A stretch of DNA of 64,000 nucleotides from Riptortus pedestris (taxonomy: Eukaryota; Arthropoda; Insecta; Hemiptera; Alydidae), in contig CM032232.1 of NCBI GenBank assembly GCA_019009955.1, forward strand, positions 69,420,001 through 69,484,000, written 5' to 3'. Shown here in pieces: positions 11,827 to 23,235 of the stretch; the first letter of the stretch is position 1; every line of letters starts with the position of its first letter. Below the pieces are notes generated by a model. That model was given only the letters and a program-made list of their open reading frames with translations. It was not told the DNA's origin and did no database searches. The position numbers and the translations under genes are program-made.

Positions 11827-14633
11827 TTAAACAAGAAAAAAAACTGTGCACAGATTTTTGGGCCTCAAACATAATGGCAAGTGATGATCGGGTGTAAGTG
11901 GTTACAGAGAGCCTACTAGAAACGTTTAAAAAAAGTAAGTGGGATGCAGATAAAAAATAATGATGGATACTTCTTGATTCAAGTAACTTCCCAATTGCCT
12001 CACAGTGCTGAATGGGTATTGGGTGAATAATTAGCTCAGTTATCTGAATAATTAAATAAAATGTAGAGTGCAATCCTCTGACTGGAACCGTACCTCTACT
12101 GCATGGATACATACAGCTTTTACCCCCCCCCCTCCCCCTGACTACTTCCAAGTCTAGAGAATTTGTGTATCTCAGTCCTGGGATGAATTATTACTACTAA
12201 CAGTCATAGATTCAGCAAAATAAGAGCGACAATTGCTAAGTCGAATCCATGTTTCTATAATCTCCAGCCACTTCTTAGAGGTACTGGTCTCTGGTCCATA
12301 AACTTCAATTTTAATATGACCTACCCTACCATATGAACCGAACAATGTATTTTTACAATTGCTGACCTTTGAATAACCAAAAGATGAGTCATTTTATATA
12401 TTTTGAACCCAAGATAGCGTCACACGGAAAATGACAAACAAGTTGCTTGAGCTGACCCAGTAACTAGAATAGTTAAATTCATCAGAACTGAAAGACAGAA
12501 ATGAGCAGAATATGCTGAGCTTATCACCCTCAGTACTGCCCCAGGAAATTATAGATAACAGCTATATCTCAGACTAATACTCCAAATAAACAAAATAAAC
12601 TTACCCTAGTTTTTTCATAAGAATGCTTTGATAGTAAATAACCATATATCTCTTTAATACCACAGCCAGAATTATTCATATAATTTTTGTATATATTGTA
12701 AGATTCCCCAATCCATTCACTAGAAAAGAAATGAAAAACAAAAAATAGGAAAGTGTCATCTAAAAGCATAATATCTAATGAAAAAACAAGTTATACTTTT
12801 CATCAGTCAGTGGTAACGACACAAGTATTTAATCAATCACTTAAAACTCAGATAAAATTTTATTCAGGTTCCAGAATTAAAGGACAAGAAAACTATCCTG
12901 CTAATTTCCTAGTCCAGTTTGAACCTCTTAAAATTGTTAATGATGAGATTTCAGTTTTTTGTTGTCCAAAAAAATTGACTGAAGACTTTAATTTAGTCAA
13001 ATATAGATTTTATTCAGAAACTGTAAACTCAGCCACACTTCCTACATACCAAGGGAGTGGCACTTTTCCTAGTTTTAGTTTAACCTTCTGCAAGAGAAAA
13101 TGGTATGGATGCACAACCATAATTTCCAGTTTAGCTTGCTAAATTCAATAGATTTATTTATTCAATACTTTCCATACCTTTTTCAAGGAGAGATTCTCTT
13201 CACTTCTAGACTTTAAGGAGGAAGAATTGTAATTTTTAACTTGTGATTATGTACCTCTGTTTTGTGGTTGAGTGTTTCTTAATACTCATAAAAGCGTTTC
13301 GTAATACTCATAAATAATTTGTGAAACAAATTATTATAAATTTGTCTAGTTTCTAAAAAGATTAAGGGCATTCAATGATTCCTACAATGATGTCTATATC
13401 TTTTTTTACTTATTAAAAGTATCTTGTTTGTCAAAAAAAAAAAAAAAAAAAAAAAAAATCCTATCATTCAGGTAAGTAATCAAATTATACATTTTGTCCC
13501 AATATTATTTAGAATAATGTACTATTTTATTCATTCTTAAAATTTGTATTTATCCATTCTATTTATTTTTAACAGTACATAGATATCTTTAAATCCAAAA
13601 TAACCTGGTCATTACTTTTATTTTTCAATGTTTAAATACTTCTATTTATAGCTAATTTTAAGAAACTTTAATATTCCCAATATGTGTAAAGTACTTGTTA
13701 TTTTAGGGGTAGTTAAAATTGAAAATCATAGATATACATTCTTTATTTTTGACAAAATAAATATTGTTTATTAAAAAATTGTAATGAAAAATATAATTTT
13801 TTTTTCATTTTAAATAAAATTAATTCTCAAAAAAAAAATAATAATTTGAGATAAATTGATTGATGTGAAGACATCGATTAAGAAATAAGATATTACGTTC
13901 TTAACTCAAAAATGTTTATTTGATCTATACGATACTCAATATTTAACTGTTTCATTCAACCCCAAAGCTCATAGTCATTAATGATTGAAATGAGACCAAG
14001 AATAAGAAGGGGGGGGGTATTCAATAATTAAAAATATCTCTGTTATTATAAGTCAGATTGAAAAATGTTATAGAACCAATTCGTTAAACTATTGATGCTC
14101 TACAATTGTTGTCCTATTCATTTTTTTTTAGCTCAAATATTAAGTGAGTTATTTGTACATTCTTGTTTTCCACTTCAGTAAACCCCTCACTCCTGCTCAT
14201 TAGTTTATTACTTAGACATAGAAAATATGTGGTGAGAAGAGATCAGTAGTGTGTCATAACAGCTCGTGTGAAATCTGTTTAGTTTACGAACTCCCCCACA
14301 TAAAAAAATATACTAACCATGTGAAATTGAATAGGGTGAGAGATTAAATGGGGCAAATCTTTGATTGCAAAAATATAAAAGGTATTACAATTTCAATAAT
14401 AAAGATTTCTGCTTACATAAGTGAAGAATTCCTTACTGTGTAATTTGTGGCGTAGGCCCTGCAAAGTAATTAGCTGGTTCAAAAAGTCCTGCTGCACCAT
14501 CACTTGTTGTTTCTTCATTAAAACTGTCAGCTATCACCGTAATATGAGCGTTTCGCAGCAGCTGTTGAAGTTGGAGGCTTGTATTCAGGCCAACAATGCC
14601 TGCACCAAACACTCCTATATGGCACTCACTCAT
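7414..14633 (-). CDS. D-aspartate / D-amino-acid oxidase (FAD flavoenzyme), 6 coding exons
   Basis: Predicted flavoenzyme of the DAO/DDO family, which oxidises D-amino acids to 2-oxo acids with release of ammonia and hydrogen peroxide, normally in peroxisomes. Joining 14633-14437, 12719-12605, 11031-10886, 10163-10001, 9485-9219 and 7527-7414 (minus strand) gives 1002 nt, 333 residues, no internal stop, all GT-AG introns. The FAD dinucleotide motif GAGIVGL is at residues 10-16 and the family signature [13 protein letters not shown] at 297-309. Arg238 and Arg279 sit where D-aspartate oxidases have Arg, and mammalian DAO has Phe at the first site, so D-aspartate oxidase is the better call. The third acidic-substrate Arg of DDO seems replaced by Tyr (217/218). 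The C-terminus, TTAKY, is not a peroxisomal PTS1. The start ATG lies 9 nt inside an exon that opens at a good acceptor (14642), so a 5' non-coding exon must lie further upstream; I could not find it. Confidence 0.9.
9219..9485 (-). CDS. Oxidase coding exon 5
   Basis: Encodes [20 protein letters not shown], then [15 protein letters not shown] and [15 protein letters not shown]. This exon carries the substrate-side residues Tyr217/218, Arg238 and Arg279 that decide between aspartate and neutral amino acids. Confidence 0.92.
9830..9880. repeat. (TA)n microsatellite
   Basis: About 50 bp of TA in the oxidase intron between coding exons 4 and 5. Confidence 0.95.
10001..10163 (-). CDS. Oxidase coding exon 4
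   Basis: Encodes [16 protein letters not shown], then [19 protein letters not shown] and RGQVFK, the conserved NCTGLGA and P-x-RGQ blocks of the family. Splice sites are TTATAG|ATTC and CAAG|GTCAGT. Confidence 0.9.
10886..11031 (-). CDS. Oxidase coding exon 3
   Basis: Encodes [10 protein letters not shown] through [16 protein letters not shown] to the family-typical FLPWAMKR. Splice sites are TTTCAG|AATAAG and AGAG|GTATTT. Confidence 0.88.
11612..11826. repeat. Compound (TA)n-(GT)n-(TA)n microsatellite
   Basis: A TA tract, then about 120 bp of mostly GT with CG interruptions (11632-11766), then TA to 11826. It lies in the intron between oxidase coding exons 2 and 3 and produces spurious His-Thr and Cys-Val frames. 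Confidence 0.97.
12605..12719 (-). CDS. Oxidase coding exon 2
   Basis: Encodes [15 protein letters not shown]... ending in EKTR, the region after the FAD loop in DAO/DDO proteins. The acceptor is TTTTCTAG|T and the donor GG|GTAAGT; the phase matches exons 1 and 3. A retrocopy-like insert begins only about 15-30 bp upstream of this acceptor. Confidence 0.85.
12735..13458 (+). pseudogene. 5'-truncated retrocopy with poly(A) tail, source unknown
   Basis: A plus-strand frame is open from 12735 to a TAA at 13140-13142, about 135 codons, long for such AT-rich DNA. It contains no ATG at all. About 290 bp after the stop is an ATTAAA at 13412-13417, followed 16 nt later by 26 adenines (13433-13458). 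Stop, 3' UTR-like stretch, polyadenylation signal and poly(A) together are the layout of a 5'-truncated cDNA insertion. The peptide has blocks such as [16 protein letters not shown] and [18 protein letters not shown] do not recognise the parent protein. It lies antisense in the oxidase intron. I found no clear target-site duplication. Confidence 0.55.
13990..14310 (-). repeat. 745-bp family, partial copy
   Basis: Holds the internal module (Ctcactcctgctcat phrase near 14187) and, at about 14269-14310, the inverted 5'-end module ('gaaatctgtttagtttacg'). The 3' hairpin end is missing. Confidence 0.55.
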
Positions 14634-14642
14634 CACTTGAAC
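14437..14642 (-). CDS. Oxidase coding exon 1
   Basis: Codes residues 1-65 plus two bases: start [16 protein letters not shown], then the FAD-binding beta-alpha-beta unit and the DGAAGLFEP segment. The acceptor is ttacag|GTTCAAG just before the ATG at 14633; the donor is ACA|GTAAGG. The frame stays open upstream to an ATG at 14792, but that would read through the acceptor, so 14633 is preferred. Confidence 0.85.
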
Positions 14643-15099
14643 CTGTAATTCAAGCAGATTAAAACAAATGTAAAATCCAAGAACATGTGTACAGGGAATT
14701 GGGGGGACCGGAATACTAAAGAGCCGATAAAGCCATAGTCTTTTAATTGAAGAACAGAAACTTGTAAATTGTATGCCCAATAGGTATACCAATTAACTAG
14801 AGATAATTAAAACAATAAAATACCTCATTGGAACCTTAATGACTTAAGAAAAGAGTAGACAGTGAACATTCATTGATAAAACTCAATGACTCAATGAAAA
14901 CTACTGCGATTCAGTTTGACCAACCCACAGTCCATTGAGGAAGGAAGGAAGAATAGTGAGGGACAGAGAAAGCTTGAGCAGAAAGTAAAATTTGAGTTTT
15001 AGCAATTTTTTTTCTAAATATTTCATTTATAGTACTTTTCAAGAAATGTGTTAACAAATTTCCCTTAGGGAAAATAAGCTACTAAAGTCTATTCCAATT

Positions 15100-15102
<3 letters not shown>

Positions 15103-15162
<60 letters not shown>
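15103..15162. repeat. (TA)n microsatellite
   Basis: About 60 bp of uninterrupted TA. Confidence 0.95.
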
Positions 15163-15168
<6 letters not shown>

Positions 15169-15639
15169 CACATTAGCTGTTAACATCTCTAACATTTTGT
15201 TTTTAAATTATTACAAAACATTTAAACAATCGCAGTAAAACTGAAGGTTGTTAAACGATTTAACATGTATGTAGACCTATAATAAAATCAGATCAAAAGG
15301 ATTAGGCTTTTATAGAAGGGCTAAACTGTCAAATTGCAAATATTTCTGTTATTATGTACTAAATAAAAATAGTTTGTCACAAACGAGCTAGGTAAACTGA
15401 GCAGATTTGTCATGAGCTGGAATATGAGATGCTGATGATCTCATTTCACCATCTATTCTCTATTTCTCCTAAAAAGCCTAATCTGCAGAGAACAAGTACA
15501 GAAACATTTTTAGAACAAAATTAAATTTTCGATAAAATTGGTTATATTTTATCTGTGAATAGTAACTGAGATATTTAAAAAATATATATCTATATATATA
15601 CACACTCACATATGTAGATATATATATATTAGTTTTGAA

Positions 15640-15760
15640 TTAACCTTATTGGCATCATCTCCTGGGTAGGATCGATGGACATTTGAAGAAATTTTCCAAA
15701 AATCTCTTCATGATCCAACCTCAATAGCTGATTTTCCTTAAGGGAAACCTACTAATATTG
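15640..15760 (+). repeat. 745-bp family, 3'-end module only
   Basis: Contains 'taggatcgatggacattt' and then the hairpin 'ttccttaagggaa' that closes full-length copies. It is preceded by a (TA)-rich stretch, as in the full copy at 50420-51165. Confidence 0.6.
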
Positions 15761-16179
15761 CGTAACCAATATTGTAAATAAAGTTATTTCTATAAATTTT
15801 GCTGTAAATTGGCTTTTAACAGTTATTATTATTTTTTCTATTTTCATTTTCTATGCCCCCCCCCTTTAGATACCAGTATTGTTTAAAGAGAAAAATAGAA
15901 CTGAAGGTGATTTTTGAAAGCTATATGACATCTATGTGTCAACCCAGGAAAGGAATTGTATTATGAATTTGCTTTTGTGATTATGTCAAGTATGTTTATT
16001 GCAGAATTGTTTGGGGAAACCTGTTCTGTTTACCCAGTGTCTAAGTGATTGACTTCCATATTTATAAGCACACTGCGCAGCGACTCCTTTCCTGGGATAA
16101 TTTTTTAACTTTTTGTTTTTAAATGTGACCAACATTAGACGGCTTTTAGGATGTAGCTTAATAAGCACTTTATTTTACA

Positions 16180-16206
16180 TTATATATATATATATATATA
16201 TATATA
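16180..16206. repeat. (TA)n microsatellite
   Basis: Short TA run. Confidence 0.9.
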
Positions 16207-17118
16207 CATTTTATTTGTTAAACTTTTAAGTTAAATTTGAGAAAAGAATCCTCCAACCTCAAAGAAAAAAAACTATTCAAAAATATTTATTTTATTTTTT
16301 GTGGACTACAAAGGCAAAACAATTAATTGAATTTTCTTGAATGCCAGATTTTTATTTTATATTTCAATAATCTGTCAAGTAGAAAGAGCTATGTATTATT
16401 TGTAAGCTCTTATGAATGAATAACAAGAAGTTGAAAATTTTAAATTTCTTTCTATCCTGATCAGAAGATACTGAAACACAGGATGCAATTTTCAAGGATT
16501 GTTCTCTATGTCCCTCTTATCACACTTACATCTTTACAAGTAAAAGCAAATTACTTATTATGATTTTGTATCTAGTAATAGACAATCATATCTAAAATAT
16601 TCATTTATGAGGGGAGAAAACTTTGTTTTGAATAATCGCAATAATACATTGTTGGAAAACTGGTGGAATAACACTCAAATATATAGATTTAAGATCTAAA
16701 ATATTTGAGCAGGTGAAGCATTTTCTTTCACAATCTATTTCCACCTCTAATGAATAACAATTTGAAAATTTGTATGGGTGTGATAGTGGTCATTTGGATA
16801 ATATACTCGTTCACCATACTAGAGGATTGAGGCCAGGGATTGCAAATAAAATTTTATATAGTTTTGCAGCTACCAAGGTTGGACTTCTATCCATTCCCAC
16901 TGTAAACCCTTCTGTGATTGTCATCATCATTAAAGTACATATCATAGAATTAATATGTGATGATCTCTATAATAAGAAAAATTTCATATTTTTTTAGAAT
17001 ATTAGGGAAATAAAATATTTTGAATAAACCAACAGTTATGGCATATTATTTTTGTCTTCTGTTTTTGTTCCCAAAATATTACAATCATCTGCGGATTTAC
17101 ACCATTGTTTTCTCTTAT

Positions 17119-18882
17119 AGCAGATTTCCCTTAAGGTAAATCACCTATTGAGCACCTACTCATCACAATTTTCAAAACATTTCCTCAAATGTCCATAGCT
17201 CCTACCCAGGAGATGAGGAAAATGAGGTACGTTCAAAACTATATATATAAAATTATCTGTTAAAGCACTCGTGATTACAATTTTGGATCAATTATAACCA
17301 TATTTGATATATAAGCGTTTCATGAAAAACTAAATGTCAAGTTTGTTAATGGCTGAAATCGAACCAGTGGAAGGAGGTGTTTAGAGAGAAGAATTAGGAA
17401 ATTCAAATTATCTCTGTTATTATATATCGGATCGACAAATTGTATAGAACCAACCTTATTACAAATAAAATTTATTATAAATATTGTTATATACATTTAT
17501 TCTATAGCTTTAATATTAACAGAGTTATTTGAATTTTTATGTTTTTAGGCGTCAGTAAACCCCCTCTCCGACTCATGTCATATTCAAAAACTCAAAATAA
17601 CTCCGTTATTATGATTTGGGTCGAAAAATGTTATAGAACCAATCTTGTTAAAATACTGATGCTCTACAATTGTATGCATTGTATAATTTTATGCATTTTT
17701 TAGTAACTCAAACATTAAGTGAGGGTTCGTACTTTCTGGTTTTCAGTCAGAAAATGTGGTGAGATGAGATCACAAGTCACCAGCACATGGGAAATCTGCT
17801 TAGTTTAAGCAGCCCCAGTGTGATTGACGTTTTAGTTTTCAGCCTTCAGTTAACTCTCACTCCTACTCGTGTCTTATTAAAAATAAGCTTTTATGTCATG
17901 AATCACTTTATTCTAAGCTTAAACACCAAATATTGTTTTCAAGAGGCCTTTATTATGTGAGAAACATGTCAATTCATTAAGTGATTACTCCATCAATTAA
18001 GATTTTACATTCTTGTTTCAAAAATGTCAATTCCACCGACATGATACTGGATATCAATTGTTCCATTTAACACTATAGTAATTAATGGTTGAAATTGGAC
18101 TAGGAATAAGCAAGGTTTAGAGGGGGCGGAATCCAATAACTTAAAATATCTCTGCTATTTTGATTCGGATTGTAAAATGTTATAGAACCAAACTTGTTAA
18201 ACTATTGGTGGCCTACAATTGTCATTCTATGATTTTTTTTTTTTTTGTAATTCAAATATTAAACGAGTTATTCATAGTTTCTTGTTTTCATGAATAGTTG
18301 GTCAATTGAATAGAACCAATCTTATTGCAATTAAAATTTACTATAAATATTGTTATATACATTTATGTTCTATCTTGAATATTAACCGAGATATTTGCAT
18401 TTTTCAGTTTTGAGCCATCAACAAACCCCCCGTTCTACTCATGTTACATAAACAATACTCTGTTATATAATAAACCACATTATTCGAAGCTTAAATACCA
18501 AATATTGTTTTCACGAAACCTTTATTATACCAGATACATGCAAATAAGTTCTGGTGACCCCCCCCCCATTTGTTTTTGGATTACTACATTTGATTGATTG
18601 AGATAAAAGTTATTCTGATTCATTATAAATTACAGTATAAGTTATAGGTATAATAAGTTATATTCAGATATATTTCAGTGATTGTTTTTCTTTCCTGTTG
18701 GAAGTTGGCATAACTGTTTGTTTAAATTATAGACGCTTCCCTTTTGGAGGTTTCTTATTATCGTTTGTATTTATTTAATTAATATTTACGGTGGTGTTGT
18801 GTTACCAGTATGTATATTTATTTATTGTTATACTTCATGCGGGAAATCTGCTGAGTTTACGCAGCCCCTGTGTGACGGACTT
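17119..18882 (-). repeat. 745-bp family, long composite minus-strand copy
   Basis: The reverse complement starts with a 5' module at 18882-18840 (tccgtcacacaggggctgcg) and ends with the 3' module and hairpin at 17250-17119 (ttaccttaagggaaat). In between, the internal module ('cctactcatg'-type phrases) recurs at about 17570, 17870 and 18430, and an extra 5' module sits at 17790-17831. At about 1.76 kb it is more than twice the simple form, so it is nested or partly duplicated. Confidence 0.6.
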
Positions 18883-19030
18883 TATTTTTTTACAGTGAAG
18901 AATAAATAATATTCTTAATTGTTGTTGATGTTAAGTATTTGGTATGAAGAAAGCAAAAACAGAGTAGATTATAAAAAACAAAGGGTGTTTTTTTTTAAAA
19001 AAAAAGTACCTTACCTTGAATGATAAATGT

Positions 19031-19243
19031 TATTTATTAATATCTACATTGTGCTACTAAGGCTTAATGACGCAGGTTATCTACATGTTGTTACCCATTT
19101 CAAGGATGGAGCTAAGGATTTTATTAAATGAGTTTCCCACTAAATAAATTCCTATTGCCCAGGTGTGAATCAAACTCACTGCCCTAAGTTTGCCAAGTAA
19201 GATTAAGACCAACGGCTTAACACACATGGCTAACCTGAGCCCC
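19031..19243 (-). repeat. tRNA-derived SINE, minus-strand copy
   Basis: Read on the minus strand it starts GGGGCTCAGGTTAGCCATG (A-box-like), continues to a B-box-like 'gagtttgattcacacc', then 'gcaataggaatttatttagt' and ends with 'ttaataaat'. It is colinear with the copy at 20447-20692. Confidence 0.75.
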
Positions 19244-20446
19244 TAAATCATATAAGCTTCACCAACTAATAATCCTTACCAGCATACAGTAAATAATTTG
19301 AGAAAGAACTTATATTACAATCTTCTTTTTCACAGAATCCCCAATAAATTAAAAAAGAAAAACAAATAAGCTACTTGAAATTCAAAACCATAGTACATAA
19401 TTTTTACAAAAAAAGGGCGCTATGTATTTTTTTAACACTGAAAATGTCCTTGTGGAATAAAAATAATTTAATGTAGACCTGATAAGCATTCATTATTCTT
19501 CTTAGATAAAAATTAAGTAACATCATTTTGTCTAACGAGAAAAAGCTCTTAACAATATAGTTTAAAAAATAAACTCAGTTAAATAATCTGTATTGGTTTA
19601 ATTAAACATAAACAATATTATGTCATTCTAATTAATTTACTTCTAATTGAGTTGTTGATTACATCATAAATATGGTGTAATAAGGAAAATTCCTCAATAT
19701 TGAATTATTAATTAGGTTACACAAGATTGTTAATATACATTATTTAATGTATTTTTCATTATTTACTATAATATCCCCACTTTTTATTAAATTTTATCTT
19801 AATTTGTTTCAAACCATTGCAATTTCACAAATTTCATTGAGATGAAAATCAAACAAATATAATATTTATTAAGAACTAATTACAAGAAGTTGTAAAAAAT
19901 CTTTAACTACTCATCAAAAAGCTATTTCAATCATACAAATATGATTTTTTTTTGTGTGTTTTACTGATGAATTGGACCAACAACACTGCTCAATTGCCTA
20001 TTAAATTACAGAGGTAAAGTGAACAGTGAGCAAAAAATTTTAGTTAAGTTCAAATAAAAAAATTAAAAAAGGAAAACCCACTGTTTTATTCAAAATACTC
20101 ATATGTCCTTATTCGTCAGTGATATTATCTGATTAATTTAATACATATTGAAGAAGTGACAATAACTCCTAAATGGGATCTTTTAAAAATTCTGGCCATG
20201 AAACCAGTTATACTGACTTTTTCTGGCCAATGAAACGGGAATAACAAAGTGTTAAAAAAACTACTTCAGACCTAATTCTCGGATGAGCACATATGTAAAA
20301 AAATCCAGATTTATCCTGTTCTGAACTAAGATAATAATATCTACTCATTACATAGATATATTGTTACCATAACTTAAACATTCTCTTCCTATTCTGTAAA
20401 TAATACCAAATACCTGTTGTGAACCAGCCTGATTTAGAAGTGTTTT

Positions 20447-20692
20447 GGGGTCTCAGGTTAGCCATGCGAGTTAAAGTGTTGACTTTAATCTCACAAGGTA
20501 AATCTAGAGTGGTAAGTTCGATTCCCACCTGGGCAATAGGAATTTATTTAGTGACGGAATTCATTAAATAAAATCCATAGTCTCACCCTAGATAGAAAAG
20601 GGTGGTAGAATACCCCATGATAACCCATCCCAATTAGCCTTAGTTGCAAAAAGTGGATGTTAATAAAGCATCCAAAAAAAAAAAAAAAAAAA
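20447..20692 (+). repeat. tRNA-derived SINE, full-length copy
   Basis: The head carries an A-box-like sequence (ggttagccatgcgagtt, 20457-20473) and a B-box-like sequence (agttcgattcc, about 20515-20525) with the spacing of an RNA polymerase III internal promoter. A unique body of about 130 bp follows, then 'ttaataaagcatcc' and a poly(A) tail of about 18 to 20692. Related copies lie at 19031-19243, 20728-20888, 27403-27590, 38815-38990, 50294-50345 and 60440-60612. Confidence 0.8.
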
Positions 20693-20727
20693 CAGTTTCT
20701 GATATAGGAACCATTGTATTTACTTTA

Positions 20728-20888
20728 ATGTATACTGGGTCTCATGTCAGACAAGTGTCAAATTGTTACAGCTAGATAATGGAGGCAGTTTTGGTTCAAT
20801 TCCCAATAGCACATTTTTTTTAGGGAGGTAACCTGCAGACCACCCATACTAAATAGCTTTAGTTTCATAAAGCATTGTATATTAAATA
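20728..20888 (+). repeat. Degenerate SINE copy
   Basis: Diverged head (gggtctcatgtcagacaagtg), B-box-like 'ggttcaattcc' and tail 'ttagtttcataaagcattg'. It lies directly after the full copy in the same orientation, separated by about 35 bp. Confidence 0.5.
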
Positions 20889-22495
20889 AAATTTACAAAA
20901 GAATCACACTTCGTAGAATATGAAGTGTGTCTTGTTTTTGAGTCATATACTATAATTAGTGAATATTTGGAGGAATTTTTCCAAAGTTGTCATACAAATG
21001 CCTTTAATTACATATTTCCTTTAGCAAATTCTCAAATAACAACTGTAACACGCAAACATATTCTCTCCTAATTATCTATTAGTAGTCATTTCAATTATTT
21101 AAATACTACAAACATTATAGGAAATTTAATTTTCAGCTATGTATATTTTTTTTACTAATTAAGTGAAGTATTTTTAGTTATTTGTTTCTGTCTCATTATA
21201 AGCCCCCTCTAACATTAACAACCTCAAGTGTAACAATTTTGGTAAAAAGCTTAAATATGATATTTGGATTCAATACCACAAAAACTGTAGCCACTAGAGA
21301 ATATACAGATCAACAATCAGTAAATAGATAGATATCACATTATGAATTTATTACTTGAAGTGGTTCAAAGTAGGTTTAGGTGAGGCGAAAAGACAGCACA
21401 TAACCATTTAATCCTCAATTGACAAATTTATATAAGAATCGCAGTCAGCAGAATAACTTACTAATATAGAACAGTGTATGGAGTGTGTGCATTCAGTTAT
21501 TTATTTACCAATTTGTTGTTGAAAACTAAATATAGAATAAATGTTCTCCCCCCCCCCCAATCTCCATATTTCTTTTACATAGTAAGCATAAAGCTATACT
21601 ATTGTCAATTTTGATCCTCAACAGGATGCAGATACATTCAAAATTTATTAAATTCCCATTCCATTGATCTAATGTTATATGCACTATGAACAAATCACAA
21701 GTCATGATTACTATGCTCAAGTTCAAGACAAACCCTGAAACACGATGAACCTGCCTAATTGAATCATAAGTACATAATAAAACATTTAATTTATTAATAA
21801 ATATATCCTGAGTGAATTATATTTTCTTAATGAAAGAACTTTAAGAAGAACAGAATGCTGTATTGTCTTTTCTGTGGCTAATGATATTACCAGAAGCAAT
21901 GCACTTCCTTATGTCCCACATTGTCAATCACCTATGAGAGTTAAAAATCAGCAGGTTAATCACGACCTAATAAAGTTTAAATATATCATAAACTAGAAGA
22001 TAGAAGCTTTCGACCAAGTACCTAGAAACAACAGGTTTGAGATTTGGAAAATATTATTATTAGTTGCATAATAGGACAGGACCTCTACAAACAAAAATGC
22101 AATCTTTCAAAATCCCCACTGATAAAAGATCAACAATTAATTGCAGCACTTGAGCCAGACAGACTAAATAATTAAAAGAAATTCCTCCGTTTTTCCTGTT
22201 TTGCACAAATATTTCTACATCAATTACAAGCATTGTTTTTTATCTATTTTAGATAACTAGATAAGTTTTAATGGGTCCAATCTCTTTATCAGGCGCAATA
22301 AGTTGAACTTTCTTTTAATATCTTTAAATTCAAATTTATTCCTGAATAGTGAAGAGAGAAAATCATCAATTATATTTTAAATAAAAAGAGTGATGACTGA
22401 AGAACAAATTTAGCTAGAATATTTTTAATTATTTTGAATGTGAGACTAAGAATTAGTATGTATTATAAATATAAATTCAAATTATTACAAAGTAA

Positions 22496-23235
22496 AAAGT
22501 CCATCACGCAGAGGGGCTACATTAACTAAGCAGATTTCCCATGTTCTGGCTTGACACAATATAGATCTTCTCACCCCATATATTTTTTATTTCAAAGTGA
22601 AAATTCTACGAGTAGAAGTAGGGGTTACCTGGCAGCTGAAAACAATAAAATGTATATAAGGACAATTGTAGAGCATCAATAATTTGACAAGATTGATTCT
22701 ATAACATGTTTTGATACAACTTATAATAACAGAGATATTTTGAATTTTCGAAATTCCTCCCTCTAAACCTCCCTTGTTCCTGGTCCGATTTCAGCAACTA
22801 ATGACTATGAACTTTAGTGCTCAATTAAACAGAAAAAATATCGATTATGGTACAGATCAAATAAACATTTTCGAGTAAAAAAATTAAATTATAATTAATG
22901 AGGTTATCACACAACATATTTGTATTTATCTCACAAAGTAAATGTTCAATGAGAACTATAGTTTGTATTTAAGCAACATATATAACAGCATACTGTTAAT
23001 AAGACATGAGTAGGAGTGGGAGTTTACTGAAGGATGAAAACTAAAAAAGTGCATACAATTCGGTTAGTAATCAAGATAGTGAAAGCACATATAAAAAAAT
23101 GTATAAAACATTCAATTTGCGATAAGATAGGTTCTATAAACTTGTTAGATCCCACATATAATAACAGAGATATTTCGAATTTTCGAATTTCCTCCCTCTA
23201 AACCTCCCCCTCCCCCTAGACCGATAAACGAATTT
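22496..23235 (+). repeat. 745-bp family copy lacking the 3' hairpin
   Basis: Starts with 'aaaaagtccatcacgcag' and 'actaagcagatttccc'. The internal module ('gagtaggagtggg', 'aataacagagatattt', 'tcgaatttcctccctctaaa') occurs twice in direct orientation, at about 22600-22800 and 23005-23225. No terminal 'cccttaaggg' hairpin follows. Confidence 0.65.

Noticed and set aside
11604..12151. Frames of up to 176 codons rich in His-Thr, Cys-Val or Tyr-Ile
   Set aside because: They are translations of the GT/TA microsatellite and have no real protein content.
20457..20529. tRNA gene suggested by A- and B-box-like sequences
   Set aside because: The flanking stems do not form a cloverleaf and the unit continues into a body with a poly(A) tail seen in other copies; it is a SINE.
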